From an uncultured Muribaculaceae bacterium (GTDB taxonomy: Bacteria > Bacteroidota > Bacteroidia > Bacteroidales > Muribaculaceae), in the NCBI GenBank assembly GCA_905233845.1, contig CAJOFH010000005.1:1-64000 (forward strand): a DNA stretch of 64,000 bases, in the 5' to 3' direction. Shown here piece after piece: positions 1-8,143 of this stretch. Each line of letters starts with the position of its first letter. The first letter of the stretch is position 1. Under the pieces are notes generated by a model. The model did not search any database. It worked only from the letters and a program-made list of their open reading frames with translations, and had not been told where the DNA came from. Made by a program: the position numbers and the translations under genes.

Positions 1-2
1 GC

Positions 3-74
3 TTCTTTGACAACAAACCCACTGCCATCAGAGGGTTCTACATTGAACAGTCGCCTCAATTGTCGATTTTTTGA
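3..74 (+). CDS. C-terminal end of a gene cut by the window edge
   Basis: Frame 3 is open from the window edge to a TGA at 72-74 and gives a plausible C-terminus (FFDNKPTAIRGF, later SPQLSIF). Only 23 residues are visible, so no family can be named. Frame 1 is also open, to position 99, but reads as low-complexity sequence. The neighbouring gene on the minus strand ends at 215, so the two would be convergent. Confidence 0.4.
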   Translation, partial: FFDNKPTAIRGFYIEQSPQLSIF

Positions 75-124
75 TAGAGCTTATCCCGAACTCGGGTAAT
101 AATTTCAATCAAATTACTATTTAG

Positions 125-160
125 AAAAAAGGCTGAAGGTGCTGTTGCACCCTCGGCTGA
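125..160 (-). terminator. Intrinsic terminator of the outer-membrane barrel gene
   Basis: A hairpin at 131-159 (core GGTGC-TGTT-GCACC) is followed on the minus strand by a run of six U, encoded by the A run at 125-130. It lies 55 bases beyond the end of the gene that stops at 215. Confidence 0.7.
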
Positions 161-214
161 ATGATTTAAGATGTTTACTGTGTTGTCTTTTGTGCTTTTA
201 CGATGTCATTTTTA

Positions 215-2728
215 CTAATACCCCATGCGGGATGTATCTACCTCTTTTCGCTTTTTCTCCTTGTAGCTGCCGATGCGATAGACAACGGTAAGTGAGGCAC
301 TGGCATAATTCATCCAGAGGCGTAAATCATAGTCTTGATTTCCTTGTTTTGAACATGTGGTGATATGATTGTTGAGAATATTGTTTCCCTTTGCTATCAC
401 ACTCCACTTACCATTATCGGAAGTCCAACGCAGAGAGGCATTCAAACTGAATAATGGGTCGATGTCATACACACCTTGAATGGCCTTTGACTGAAAGAAC
501 GGGTTGAGAATGAATTGGATGTTATGCCGCTGAGAGAGTTTGACCACAGCCGTACCTCGCACGATGACCGAGAAGTGCTTACGATTGAAAGGCAAATCGA
601 AGAAGTTACTGCTCTTATCGTGGCGGTAAATACCTGTCGCGCTCACATTGCCATTCAGCCAGTTACCCATGTTGAATTGCGCCGAAGCCGACAATCCATA
701 GCAGTTGGAGTAATCAAAGTTCGTTTCCTTCATAACGACTGCCATGCGGTCATTAGGTTGATATGGCAGCTGCACGAAATAGTCGGGTTCGAACATCGCA
801 AAAGCTGTAAACGTGTATTTGCGGTTGAACTGCCACATGAGATTCAAGTCATACTCCGACATTGGTTTCAAATCGGGATTGCCCCAAATCTCACTATAAA
901 CCGACGAATAATAAATGCTGCTCATGGTACTCCAATAGGAAGGATAGATCGCCTGGCTACTGAAAGAGAGATTGAGCATATTCTTAGTGTTGATGTTCCA
1001 CATTGCATTGATCTGAGGATAAATGCGCCATTCGTTCCACTTGGTTGCGTGGCATTGTTCGGCAGTAAGTGAAGCATCAAGGCTCAGAGACTCGCCAATT
1101 TGCTTACTGAAACCTGCATAGGCGTTGATAATGCGCTCGTCATAATCAACATGCGAAGTGGCATCGGTAATGGGCTGATGGTTTTCGTTAAGCGTTGTTT
1201 GATAGCTGTTGTTATTAGTGAACTGCGCCTTTCCGCCATAGTTTAGTTCCCAGCCGTTTTTTAGCGTGTAGGTCCAATCTGCGGTAATAAGCCATTTGCC
1301 AACCTTCTGGCGACTATCAACATAAAGATTGCGGTTGTCATAGTGCATCTTTCCATCCAAATGCTGGGTTCGTGGGTTCTGATAGTTGGTATAGGATGCT
1401 CCTATTTGTAATCCGAAAGGCGTAGAATAACTGATGTCAACGTTGTGCAGATAGTCGTGTTCAGTGGAGTTTTGGGTAGAACTAGCAGTACCCGTAGTGG
1501 TGTTGGTTGACTTGGTGCCGTTCCATTCTCCAGTATATGTCATGTCCACTCGGTGATTGTCGGCAAATGCGTAGTCCATGCCAATGTGATATTGGTGATT
1601 AACCCCATCACTGCGTTGAGTTATCCTGTCGCTATAAGGTATGCACTGGTCGCCGAACGGATGATTGGCTACGTGCTCTGCTTGACCATAGCCTGTGCCA
1701 CCTATGAATTCGTAAGATGCATCTATGCTCAATTTGTCATGGTTATAGATGAAACTGATGCCAGCGCCTCCGCTTGTGTATTTATGCTGTTTCAGACTTG
1801 CATTCAGTTGTCCTGAGAATTGGTTGGTGCCAGAGAAGTCCTTGGTGATAATATTAATTGCCATGCCTCGAATATGATATTTTGGCGGTGCCGACGGCAT
1901 CAACTCGGCTTTTGATAGCATTTCAGCTGGCATTTGCTTCAACCGTTCTGCCACTTGCTCGGCAGTGAGTGTAGTTGCCTTGCCATTGATGATAAGTGTC
2001 ACCGTCTGGCCAGAGAATGTGATGCTTCCGTTAAATTCCGCCACACCTGGAATGCGAGTGATTGCGTCGTAGGCATTGTCGGCAGGCATTACTTGCAGCA
2101 ACATTGGCATGTTATATATGAGGTGGCCATTCTCAGTTCTTGTGAATATGCGCTCGCCTTTCACGGTTACTTCGCCGAGCTGAGTGGCTTCGATTTGGAG
2201 TTGGATAGTGCCTACGTTTTCGCGTGAACAAAGTTTATAAATGGGTTTATAGCCAATATAGCTGAACTTGGCGATTACTCGCGGTTTGTCGAGCGGAATG
2301 ACAAAGACACCGCTGGCATTAGTGACTCCACCAGTTATGTAAGATGAATCTGAGGGGTTAAGCAACCGCACATCGGCAAACTCCAACGGCTGGCCTTTCT
2401 CGTCAACAATCTTACCCGTAAGATGTCTGTCGCTCTTGTGGGTACACTCCACATAGATTTCATCGCCGCTTTGAGTCATTCGGATGGGATAGAAGCCAAT
2501 GAGTTGCTTGATGACTTCGGGCACCGACTTGTTGCGAACCGAGGTCGCCACTTTGAAGTCCTCCAGTTCGTTATAAATGAAAACTATTTTGTGTTTACTT
2601 GTTTGTTGCTGCACATATTTCAGCGCATCGCTCACCGACACGTTATTGAAGTTGTGCGTGATGCGTTGCGCCATAGCAGCATTAACAAGAGCGCACAGCA
2701 ATAATGTGATAGTCAATAGTCGTTTCAT
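215..2728 (-). CDS. STN / carboxypeptidase-like / plug outer-membrane beta-barrel protein
   Basis: An 837-residue protein with an N-terminal signal peptide (cleavage after about residue 20). Then come an STN-like secretin/TonB short domain (about 22-95), a carboxypeptidase-regulatory-like Ig domain (about 102-190, starting HLTGKIVDEKGQPL), a plug-like region (about 205-300, with ITRIPGV and LIINGK) and a long C-terminal beta-barrel. This is the layout of the outer membrane protein beta-barrel family (PF14905 type) rather than a SusC receptor. It is last in an operon with a sigma factor and an anti-sigma factor, overlapping the anti-sigma gene by 4 bases. By analogy with FecA-type systems the STN domain could signal to the anti-sigma factor in the periplasm. 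The ligand is unknown. Confidence 0.8.
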   Translation of the reverse strand: MKRLLTITLLLCALVNAAMAQRITHNFNNVSVSDALKYVQQQTSKHKIVFIYNELEDFKVATSVRNKSVPEVIKQLIGFYPIRMTQSGDEIYVECTHKSDRHLTGKIVDEKGQPLEFADVRLLNPSDSSYITGGVTNASGVFVIPLDKPRVIAKFSYIGYKPIYKLCSRENVGTIQLQIEATQLGEVTVKGERIFTRTENGHLIYNMPMLLQVMPADNAYDAITRIPGVAEFNGSITFSGQTVTLIINGKATTLTAEQVAERLKQMPAEMLSKAELMPSAPPKYHIRGMAINIITKDFSGTNQFSGQLNASLKQHKYTSGGAGISFIYNHDKLSIDASYEFIGGTGYGQAEHVANHPFGDQCIPYSDRITQRSDGVNHQYHIGMDYAFADNHRVDMTYTGEWNGTKSTNTTTGTASSTQNSTEHDYLHNVDISYSTPFGLQIGASYTNYQNPRTQHLDGKMHYDNRNLYVDSRQKVGKWLITADWTYTLKNGWELNYGGKAQFTNNNSYQTTLNENHQPITDATSHVDYDERIINAYAGFSKQIGESLSLDASLTAEQCHATKWNEWRIYPQINAMWNINTKNMLNLSFSSQAIYPSYWSTMSSIYYSSVYSEIWGNPDLKPMSEYDLNLMWQFNRKYTFTAFAMFEPDYFVQLPYQPNDRMAVVMKETNFDYSNCYGLSASAQFNMGNWLNGNVSATGIYRHDKSSNFFDLPFNRKHFSVIVRGTAVVKLSQRHNIQFILNPFFQSKAIQGVYDIDPLFSLNASLRWTSDNGKWSVIAKGNNILNNHITTCSKQGNQDYDLRLWMNYASASLTVVYRIGSYKEKKRKEVDTSRMGY

Positions 2729-3483
2729 TGCTTGCCCTCCTGTGATGATTCAACAATCAATTTGTCTCCCTCACGGTGAATAATGAACGTCTCGAAGTGC
2801 GACAACATCTCAACAACTTTGTCAAGCGAATAATCTGGTTCCCATTGATAATAAAGTCGTAATGAGCAAACGTCATTGGAGAGATACTCCACTTCAACAT
2901 TGTAATGCTTCGCTAGATCACCAAGAATCAGCTCCAATGGCACGTTGTCATAGAGCTGAGGCTCCATTTTGTCCACTGCGGTTTTGTTCGGTTCTTCTGT
3001 CTCTTGGTGGCTGTCTTGTGGTTTATCAACATAAGAATCTGAATGAATTGGATGTTGCTGTGGTTCCAGAGTCTTGACATCAACAACAGGTTCTGATTCT
3101 TGTCTATTGATATCGGCCTTTGATGGCTGTTGCACTTTTTCTTTATTTTCTTTAGTGGAATTGTTTTTTTCCAAACCAAAGAAATTAGTGTGTATTGCTG
3201 CATAAGATATTCCGAATAATGCAATTAATATTGCAGCTGCTGCAGCAATCTTTCGCCATAGCGGAATTATTACAGCCTGGTGATTATTTGATTGTTTCAA
3301 CCGTTCCCACTCAGCATCAATCTCTTCATCTGTTATTTGAGCCGGCTGTATGGCGCTCATGGTTTTTGCCATCAGCGTATAAAGCCCTCGGCATTCATCG
3401 TAGCAAAGAATATCTTGCCAATGAGCCTCGCTATAATCTTCAGTATGTTCCAACATTTGGAATAGTAAATCGATCTTGTTCAT
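2725..3483 (-). CDS. Membrane anti-sigma factor with DUF4974-like C-terminal domain
   Basis: A 252-residue protein with a cytoplasmic N-terminal part (1-78), one membrane segment at about 79-97 (alanine/isoleucine rich), and a long polar linker rich in Lys, Glu, Gln and Pro (about 103-178). A C-terminal domain at about 180-247 (YDNVPLELILGDLAKHYNV) matches the DUF4974/STN-like fold found at the end of Bacteroidetes FecR proteins. I do not see the FecR core domain that usually lies between membrane segment and DUF4974, so this looks like a reduced version. It overlaps both neighbours by 4 bases and should bind the upstream sigma factor and hold it at the membrane. Confidence 0.75.
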   Translation of the reverse strand: MNKIDLLFQMLEHTEDYSEAHWQDILCYDECRGLYTLMAKTMSAIQPAQITDEEIDAEWERLKQSNNHQAVIIPLWRKIAAAAAILIALFGISYAAIHTNFFGLEKNNSTKENKEKVQQPSKADINRQESEPVVDVKTLEPQQHPIHSDSYVDKPQDSHQETEEPNKTAVDKMEPQLYDNVPLELILGDLAKHYNVEVEYLSNDVCSLRLYYQWEPDYSLDKVVEMLSHFETFIIHREGDKLIVESSQEGKQ

Positions 3484-3980
3484 TGCTGTGCATTTTTAAG
3501 AGTTTGACGTAATTGGTCAATTGCATTGCGTAGATGCTTGTAGATGGTGGTTTCGCTCACCCCTAAACGCGTTGCTATTTCACGAAAGGGCAAGCCCTCG
3601 GTGAAATGCAGGTGTATAACCTCCCGGCAAATGGGTGGGAACAACTCGTTTATGCCCTGTTTGAGTATTTCAATCTCTCGCTCAAGTTCTTCGGGTGAAG
3701 TCTGTTCAACCTCATTGGTAGGCAGCAAGTATTGGTGTACTTGCTCATGGATTCTTCGATTGCGAATAACATTCAAGCATCGGTTGCGCACGCTTAATAA
3801 TAGGTAGGATTGAGCGGTGTCTTCTTGTATTTCCACATGTTCCATAAAAAGTCGTGCAAAAACATCGTGCACAATGTCCTTGCTCTCGTCGTCATCATGC
3901 AGAAGTATGCAGGCAAGCCGATACATCGCACGATAATGCAACTTGAAAAGCCGCTCAATTTGTAGCTCTCGTTGTGTCAT
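3480..3980 (-). CDS. ECF-family RNA polymerase sigma factor
   Basis: A 166-residue sigma-70 family protein of the extracytoplasmic-function type. Region 2 is at about 10-75 (LFKLHYRAMYRLAC, then DIVHDVFARLF) and region 4 at about 105-160 with a helix-turn-helix (LPFREIATRLGVSETTIYKHL). It is first in the operon and overlaps the anti-sigma gene by 4 bases, which suggests translational coupling. Length and layout fit the Bacteroidetes FecI-like group. Targets are unknown; autoregulation of this operon is the usual pattern for the family. Confidence 0.9.
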   Translation of the reverse strand: MTQRELQIERLFKLHYRAMYRLACILLHDDDESKDIVHDVFARLFMEHVEIQEDTAQSYLLLSVRNRCLNVIRNRRIHEQVHQYLLPTNEVEQTSPEELEREIEILKQGINELFPPICREVIHLHFTEGLPFREIATRLGVSETTIYKHLRNAIDQLRQTLKNAQQ

Positions 3981-4047
3981 ACATTATATATACACACAGA
4001 AACCGATTTACTAAACCCAAAAAGTGAATTTTATTTGAAAAGGGCAT

Positions 4048-4070
4048 AAAAAACCACGGCTGAGCCGTGG
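4048..4070 (-). terminator. Intrinsic terminator downstream of coaBC
   Basis: A perfect 7-bp stem CCACGGC / GCCGTGG with a TGA loop (4054-4070) is followed on the minus strand by six U (A run 4048-4053). It separates coaBC from the sigma-factor operon. Confidence 0.85.
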
Positions 4071-4110
4071 TACAGATAACCTCATAGAAGTGGTGTTCTT
4101 TCTACTTAGT

Positions 4111-5316
4111 TTATTTCAAGTAATTGTTGCTTAGCACATTGATGATGTCTTTTGCAACCTCTGTTTTTGGTTTGCAGGGATATTCTAGCACCTTGCCTTC
4201 GTTCGTGATGATAGTGATGACATTGGTGTCTACTTGGAAACCAGCATCTTTATTTTGGAGGGAGTTGAGGACTATGAAGTCGAAGTTCTTGCGTTGGCAC
4301 TTGCCCTTAGCGTTCTCTACTTCGTTGTCGGTCTCAAGGGCGAAGCCAATTGTCACTTGCTCAGGACGTTTCATCTCGCCTAAAGCGCGTGCTATGTCGG
4401 GGTTCTTCTTAAGGCGGATGACGGGAATTTCGTTCTTCTCACGCTTGATTTTGTGGCCAACAGCATTCTCCACCGTGTAGTCGGCAACAGCTGCGCACAG
4501 GATAGCCACATCGCTTTGCTCAAACTCCATGATTGCTGCGTCGTGCATCTCTTGCGCGCTCATCACGTCGATGCGGCGAATGGCTTGCGACTCGGTTTTG
4601 AGAGCTACAGGTCCAGCAATCAGAGTCACCTCAGCGCCACGTGCGGCACATTCCTCGGCGAGGGCGAATCCCATCTTTCCCGAGGAGAAATTGCCTATAA
4701 ATCGTACCGGGTCAATCTTCTCGTAGGTGGGTCCAGCGGTAATCATAACGCGTTTTCCAGCAAGGTCTTGCCCTTGTGCAAAAAAGCGGTCAAGCACTTC
4801 TAAAATCTTCTCAGGTTCTTCCATACGCCCTTTGCCAATAAGGTGACTTGCCAGCTCACCTGCAGCAGGCTCAATGATGTGGTTGCCGTAGCTGCGCAAC
4901 AAGTCCAGATTGCGAGTAGTAGTGGGGTGCTTGAACATGTCAAGGTCCATAGCCGGGGCTATGAAGACTGGTGCCTTTGCCGATAGATAGGTGGTGACGA
5001 GCATATTGTCAGCGACGCCATGCGCCATTTTTGCGATTGTAGAGGCTGTAGCGGGAGCAATAACCATTGCGTCGGCCCAGAGCCCCAGGTCAACATGGCT
5101 GTTCCATTGACCAGTATTGGCTGTAAAAAACTCGCTGATTACTGGTTTGCCACTTAGCGTCGAGAGTGTTACAGGCGTGATGAACTCTCGAGCGTTAGGG
5201 GTCATGATCACTTGTACGCTTGCTCCTGCCTTGACAAATAGGCGAACGAGCGATGCCGATTTGTAGGCGGCAATGCCACCAGTGATGCCTACAATTATGT
5301 TTTTACCTTTCAACAT
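4111..5316 (-). CDS. coaBC: Bifunctional phosphopantothenoylcysteine decarboxylase / phosphopantothenate-cysteine ligase
   Basis: A 401-residue bifunctional enzyme of coenzyme A synthesis. The N-terminal flavoprotein half (about 1-185) carries GITGGIAAYKS, the APATASTIAKMAHGVADN segment and APAMDLDMF, which matches the decarboxylase PxMNxxM motif with Asp in place of Asn. The C-terminal ligase half (about 188-400) begins VMITAGPTYEKIDPVR and contains GNFSSGKMG and KKNPDI. Together the halves ligate cysteine to 4'-phosphopantothenate and decarboxylate the product. The gene lies 81 bases behind the exonuclease gene, and a terminator follows it. Confidence 0.95.
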   Translation of the reverse strand: MLKGKNIIVGITGGIAAYKSASLVRLFVKAGASVQVIMTPNAREFITPVTLSTLSGKPVISEFFTANTGQWNSHVDLGLWADAMVIAPATASTIAKMAHGVADNMLVTTYLSAKAPVFIAPAMDLDMFKHPTTTRNLDLLRSYGNHIIEPAAGELASHLIGKGRMEEPEKILEVLDRFFAQGQDLAGKRVMITAGPTYEKIDPVRFIGNFSSGKMGFALAEECAARGAEVTLIAGPVALKTESQAIRRIDVMSAQEMHDAAIMEFEQSDVAILCAAVADYTVENAVGHKIKREKNEIPVIRLKKNPDIARALGEMKRPEQVTIGFALETDNEVENAKGKCQRKNFDFIVLNSLQNKDAGFQVDTNVITIITNEGKVLEYPCKPKTEVAKDIINVLSNNYLK

Positions 5317-5397
5317 TCTAAAATAGCTATCAGTTTATCAGTTATCAGTTGTTTGTTTATTAACTAACCACTCACCACTTTCCACTCTCCTCTCACC

Positions 5398-6195
5398 TTA
5401 CTTGAACTGAATGGTGCCAGGGCTGTTGCGTTGCTTCATTTTGATGTAGATTTCGCGCAGCACGTTCTTGGTGTCCTCGGCAAAGTCACGGTTCTGAATC
5501 CAGTCGTAGTACTGAGGTGTCTTGGTTAGCACATCTTCAACGCTCTCGCCCTTGTGCTGCCCAAAGTTGAATACCACCACTCCATCTTCGTTACGGATGA
5601 GACGTCCAGCGAGGTCCACATTGCGGTTGTGGCTGGAGTAGCTTGAGAGGAACTCCACATTGTTCTCAAGGTCGTCGCTATATCGGTCAAGTTGAGCCTT
5701 AAGCACTTCGTAAGTTGCTCGTGTGTCGGCGCTTGCCGAGTGTGCATCTTCTAAATTCTTGCCGCAGTAGAATTTGTAGGCAGCCACGAGGTTACGTGGT
5801 TCCATCTTGTGAAAGATGGTCTGCACATCGATGAATTTGCACTTGTTGAAGTCGACTTTGATACCTGCGTTGTAGAATTCTTGCGCCAACAGTGGAATGT
5901 CAAAACGGTTGCTGTTGAAACCGCCAATATCGCAGCCCTCAAAAATCTGTGCAAGACTCTTTGACACCTGCTTGAAAGTGGGGCAGTCCTTCACATCTTC
6001 GTCGTAGATGCCGTGAACAGCGCTTGCTTGCTCAGGGATTGGCATCTCAGGATTGAGGCGTCGTGTCTTCTCCTCCTCATGACCGTCAGGGAACACCTTG
6101 ATAAGCGAAATCTCAACGATTCGGTCCTTAGTGATGTTTAGCCCAGTGGTTTCCAGGTCGAAAAAGATGATGGGGCGAGTTAGATTGAGTTGCAT
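5398..6195 (-). CDS. DEDDh 3'-5' exonuclease (DNA polymerase III epsilon-like)
   Basis: A 265-residue exonuclease of the RNase T / DnaQ superfamily. The three Exo motifs are visible: FDLETTG (D13 and E15), GFNSNRFDIPLL, and HSASADTRAT with the His and Asp of the DEDDh subtype. A C-terminal extension (about 195-265) contains FNFGQHKGESV, a segment common in Bacteroidetes members. It sits directly downstream of dnaN on the same strand, which fits a role in DNA proofreading or repair. Whether it is the polymerase III proofreading subunit or a separate exonuclease cannot be decided here, so no symbol is given. Confidence 0.88.
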   Translation of the reverse strand: MQLNLTRPIIFFDLETTGLNITKDRIVEISLIKVFPDGHEEEKTRRLNPEMPIPEQASAVHGIYDEDVKDCPTFKQVSKSLAQIFEGCDIGGFNSNRFDIPLLAQEFYNAGIKVDFNKCKFIDVQTIFHKMEPRNLVAAYKFYCGKNLEDAHSASADTRATYEVLKAQLDRYSDDLENNVEFLSSYSSHNRNVDLAGRLIRNEDGVVVFNFGQHKGESVEDVLTKTPQYYDWIQNRDFAEDTKNVLREIYIKMKQRNSPGTIQFK

Positions 6196-6210
6196 AAGGT
6201 CTAATATTAT

Positions 6211-6256
6211 TTGTTGCCTAGACTTACTAGTGCTACTAGATAAACCTAGGCAACAA
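6211..6256. repeat. Inverted repeat between dnaN and the exonuclease gene
   Basis: An 11-bp perfect inverted repeat (TTGTTGCCTAG at 6211-6221, CTAGGCAACAA at 6246-6256) encloses a second short inverted repeat (ACTAG / CTAGT). The nested hairpin lies in the gap after dnaN and just before the exonuclease start. There is no strong U run, so it may be an attenuator, an RNA-processing site or a weak terminator. Confidence 0.55.
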
Positions 6257-6275
6257 TGTGAATTAAGTGTCTTTT

Positions 6276-7397
6276 TTAGCCAATCACCATCATTGGCATG
6301 AGCAGTACGAGCAGGTCCTCGTTTTCACGCTGCTCAGCAGGCTTGAAGATGCCTGCGCGTGATGGATCCATAAGCTCTACTGTTACCATGTCATTGTCGA
6401 TGTTGTTGAGCACGTCGATAATGTTCTCGTCGTTGAAGCCAATGAGCATCTCAGCTCCGGTGTAATCGCAAGCAACAACCTCCTCGCTCGACTTAGAGAA
6501 GTCGATGTCCTGAGTGGAGAGGTGAATCTGGTTCTCCTTGAGGTCAAACTTCACGAGACCACCAGGGCTGGCAGTTACCGAAACGCGCTTGATAGCTGCG
6601 AGCATTGTCAAGCGGTCAATGGTCAAGGTGAACTGGTTGTCCTGTGGGATTACCGAGTTGTAGTTGGGGTAGCGGCCGTTGACAAAGCGGCAAGAGAGGG
6701 TGTAGTCGGCACTCTCGAAAGTGGCGCTCTTGGTGTCGATAGTAATCTTCACGTCACCTTCCTGCTTGTCGAGAATGCTAGCGAGGATAGTGGCAGGCTT
6801 TGTGGGCAGTATGAACGACTGCTCCAAGCCTGTCTCAAGGTTGAGCTCGCGGAAGCGCACCAGCTTGTGGGTGTCGGTCGAAACGAAGGCTATCTCGTCG
6901 GGCTTGATGTCCCAGAAGATACCCATCATCATGGGACGCAGCGACTCGGTGCCTACTGCGAAGACAGTTTGCTGTATGCCTCTTGTAACCTTCTCAACTG
7001 GGAGTGTGAGAACCTTTGCGTTGTCCTCGCTTGGAGCCTTCACTGGGAACTCGTTGCCGTTCATGCCAATGAAGTTGAACTCACCGTTCATGTAAGTAAT
7101 GTTGATGGCGAGGTTCTGATCGTTGATGTCGACAGTCAGTCCCTGATCGGGAAGCTCCTTGAGCATGTCGAGCAGTTCTTTTACGCCTGCAGCGAACTTG
7201 CCACTGCCTTCGGCGTTAGTGACCTCCACGTGAGTTGTGAGGGTTGTCTCCTGGTCGCTGGCAGTAATCACCAGAGTGTTTCCGGTCAAGTTGAACAGGA
7301 AGTTGTTCAAAATCGAGATTGTGTTCTTAGAGTTAACCACTTTACTCACTGCCTGAAGGTGAGTAAAAAAGAGTTTGCTTTGAATGTTGAATTTCAT
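6276..7397 (-). CDS. dnaN: DNA polymerase III beta subunit (sliding clamp)
   Basis: A 373-residue protein of normal length for the clamp. It has three similar domains of about 120 residues each, starting MKFNIQSKLFFTHLQAVSKV and ending LVLLMPMMVIG, the usual clamp C-terminus in which hydrophobic residues form the partner-binding pocket. It forms the ring that tethers the replicative polymerase to DNA. The ATG at 7397 is followed by the expected N-terminus. Downstream lie an exonuclease gene and coaBC. Confidence 0.96.
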   Translation of the reverse strand: MKFNIQSKLFFTHLQAVSKVVNSKNTISILNNFLFNLTGNTLVITASDQETTLTTHVEVTNAEGSGKFAAGVKELLDMLKELPDQGLTVDINDQNLAINITYMNGEFNFIGMNGNEFPVKAPSEDNAKVLTLPVEKVTRGIQQTVFAVGTESLRPMMMGIFWDIKPDEIAFVSTDTHKLVRFRELNLETGLEQSFILPTKPATILASILDKQEGDVKITIDTKSATFESADYTLSCRFVNGRYPNYNSVIPQDNQFTLTIDRLTMLAAIKRVSVTASPGGLVKFDLKENQIHLSTQDIDFSKSSEEVVACDYTGAEMLIGFNDENIIDVLNNIDNDMVTVELMDPSRAGIFKPAEQRENEDLLVLLMPMMVIG

Positions 7398-7562
7398 TGT
7401 GTCTATATAGTTATATGTTATTATTATGCGTCCATATATATTTTTAACCTACAAAATTAATCATTTATTTTAAAATTATCAATTAATAATGTAAAAAATC
7501 GCATAATAAGTTTTCAACAACACCTAAAATTAGCACTTTGAAGCAAAAAAATTTGGTTTTAC

Positions 7563-7593
7563 TTGCACGGTTTAAAAAGTAGTTGTAACTTTG
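7563..7593 (+). promoter_or_regulatory. Bacteroidetes-type promoter of tRNA-Ser
   Basis: TTG at 7563-7565, a 20-base spacer and TAACTTTG at 7586-7593 match the -33/-7 consensus of the Bacteroidetes housekeeping sigma factor. Transcription should begin near 7600, about 43 bases before the tRNA. Confidence 0.8.
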
Positions 7594-7642
7594 CACCCGT
7601 CAAAAATCGGAAACAAGCTGATTTTCGATGAAATTGACGCTC

Positions 7643-7727
7643 GGAAAGATGGTAGAGTGGTCGATTACACCGGTCTTGAAAACCGGCGTGCCGAGAGGCA
7701 CCGGGGGTTCGAATCCCTCTCTTTCCG
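7643..7727 (+). tRNA. tRNA-Ser (anticodon TGA)
   Basis: The acceptor stem GGAAAGA (7643-7649) pairs with TCTTTCC (7720-7726), and the discriminator base is G at 7727. The anticodon stem CCGGT/ACCGG encloses the loop CTTGAAA with anticodon TGA, so it reads UCA codons. The long variable arm (about GTGCCGAGAGGCAC) is typical of serine tRNAs, and the T arm is GGGGGTTCGAATCCCTC. CCA is not encoded: the next bases are CAA. The T-arm and acceptor end of this gene is imperfectly repeated near 8623-8640. Confidence 0.97.
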
Positions 7728-7730
7728 CAA
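7711..7730 (+). repeat. Putative attachment-like repeat, copy 1 (tRNA-Ser 3' end)
   Basis: The last bases of tRNA-Ser, containing ATCCCTCTCTTTCCGCAA, reappear at 8623-8640 with one base missing and one change. Both copies are followed at once by a hairpin. Duplication of a tRNA 3' end on either side of a short AT-rich segment is the usual trace of site-specific integration, though no integrase gene is present. Confidence 0.5.
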
Positions 7731-7771
7731 CAATGAGAAAGACGTCCCTTGTGGGCGTCTTTCTCATTGTT
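7729..7771. terminator. Hairpin behind tRNA-Ser, probable bidirectional terminator
   Basis: A near-perfect stem of 19 base pairs (7729-7748 with 7753-7771, one bulged T) follows the tRNA at once. There is no separate U run, but the 3' arm itself is T-rich (TCTTTCTCATTGTT). It could end the tRNA transcript and also the minus-strand small gene at 7847-8119. Confidence 0.6.
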
Positions 7772-7846
7772 AAGACAAGGGCTGCGGATTTGAACCCCAG
7801 GTTCGCCATCGACCTTCAGGTCGCTTTCGTAGCAAAGCGGAGAACC

Positions 7847-8119
7847 TTAGTAATCCCTTCTTGAGCTACCAGCACCACCAAATAAGAATCCAAGCACTGA
7901 TAAAATGCTAAAAATCCAGTAGAAAACATTGTAAGCAGTTGTGTAGATTTCAGCTTTGTATAAAGCATCAGTAAACCAACTTCTTACTAGGTTAACCACA
8001 AAGAACAATCCGTGCCAAATACCTGAATACCAAGTGTATTCTTCTCCTGGTTTGATGTCACATAGCAACCATCCCAAAAAGCAATACACTAAAACTGTAA
8101 TAAGAAATCGTACAATCAT
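7847..8119 (-). CDS. Small hydrophobic membrane protein, unknown function
   Basis: A 90-residue protein with hydrophobic segments at about 3-20 ([17 protein letters not shown]), 33-47 and 66-82, so probably three membrane passes. It ends in a short tail [11 protein letters not shown] do not recognise the family. The gene is AT-rich and lies with a second small membrane-protein gene between tRNA-Ser and an imperfect copy of the tRNA 3' end. A 24-base gap separates the two genes, so they are probably co-transcribed. Confidence 0.65.
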   Translation of the reverse strand: MIVRFLITVLVYCFLGWLLCDIKPGEEYTWYSGIWHGLFFVVNLVRSWFTDALYKAEIYTTAYNVFYWIFSILSVLGFLFGGAGSSRRDY

Positions 8120-8143
8120 AATTATTTGTTTTTTTATAAATTA

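Noticed and set aside
5317-5397. Short repeats (TATCAGTT about three times, then CACTC/CTCTC-rich)
   Set aside because: Low-complexity filler like that at 11393-11417; no symmetry or motif that suggests a site.
6522-7460. Plus-strand open frame of 312 codons
   Set aside because: It is antisense to dnaN, whose protein is unmistakable.
7600-7809. Minus-strand open frame of 69 codons (with [16 protein letters not shown])
   Set aside because: It is the antisense of tRNA-Ser; this peptide string is a well-known false gene call opposite serine tRNAs.
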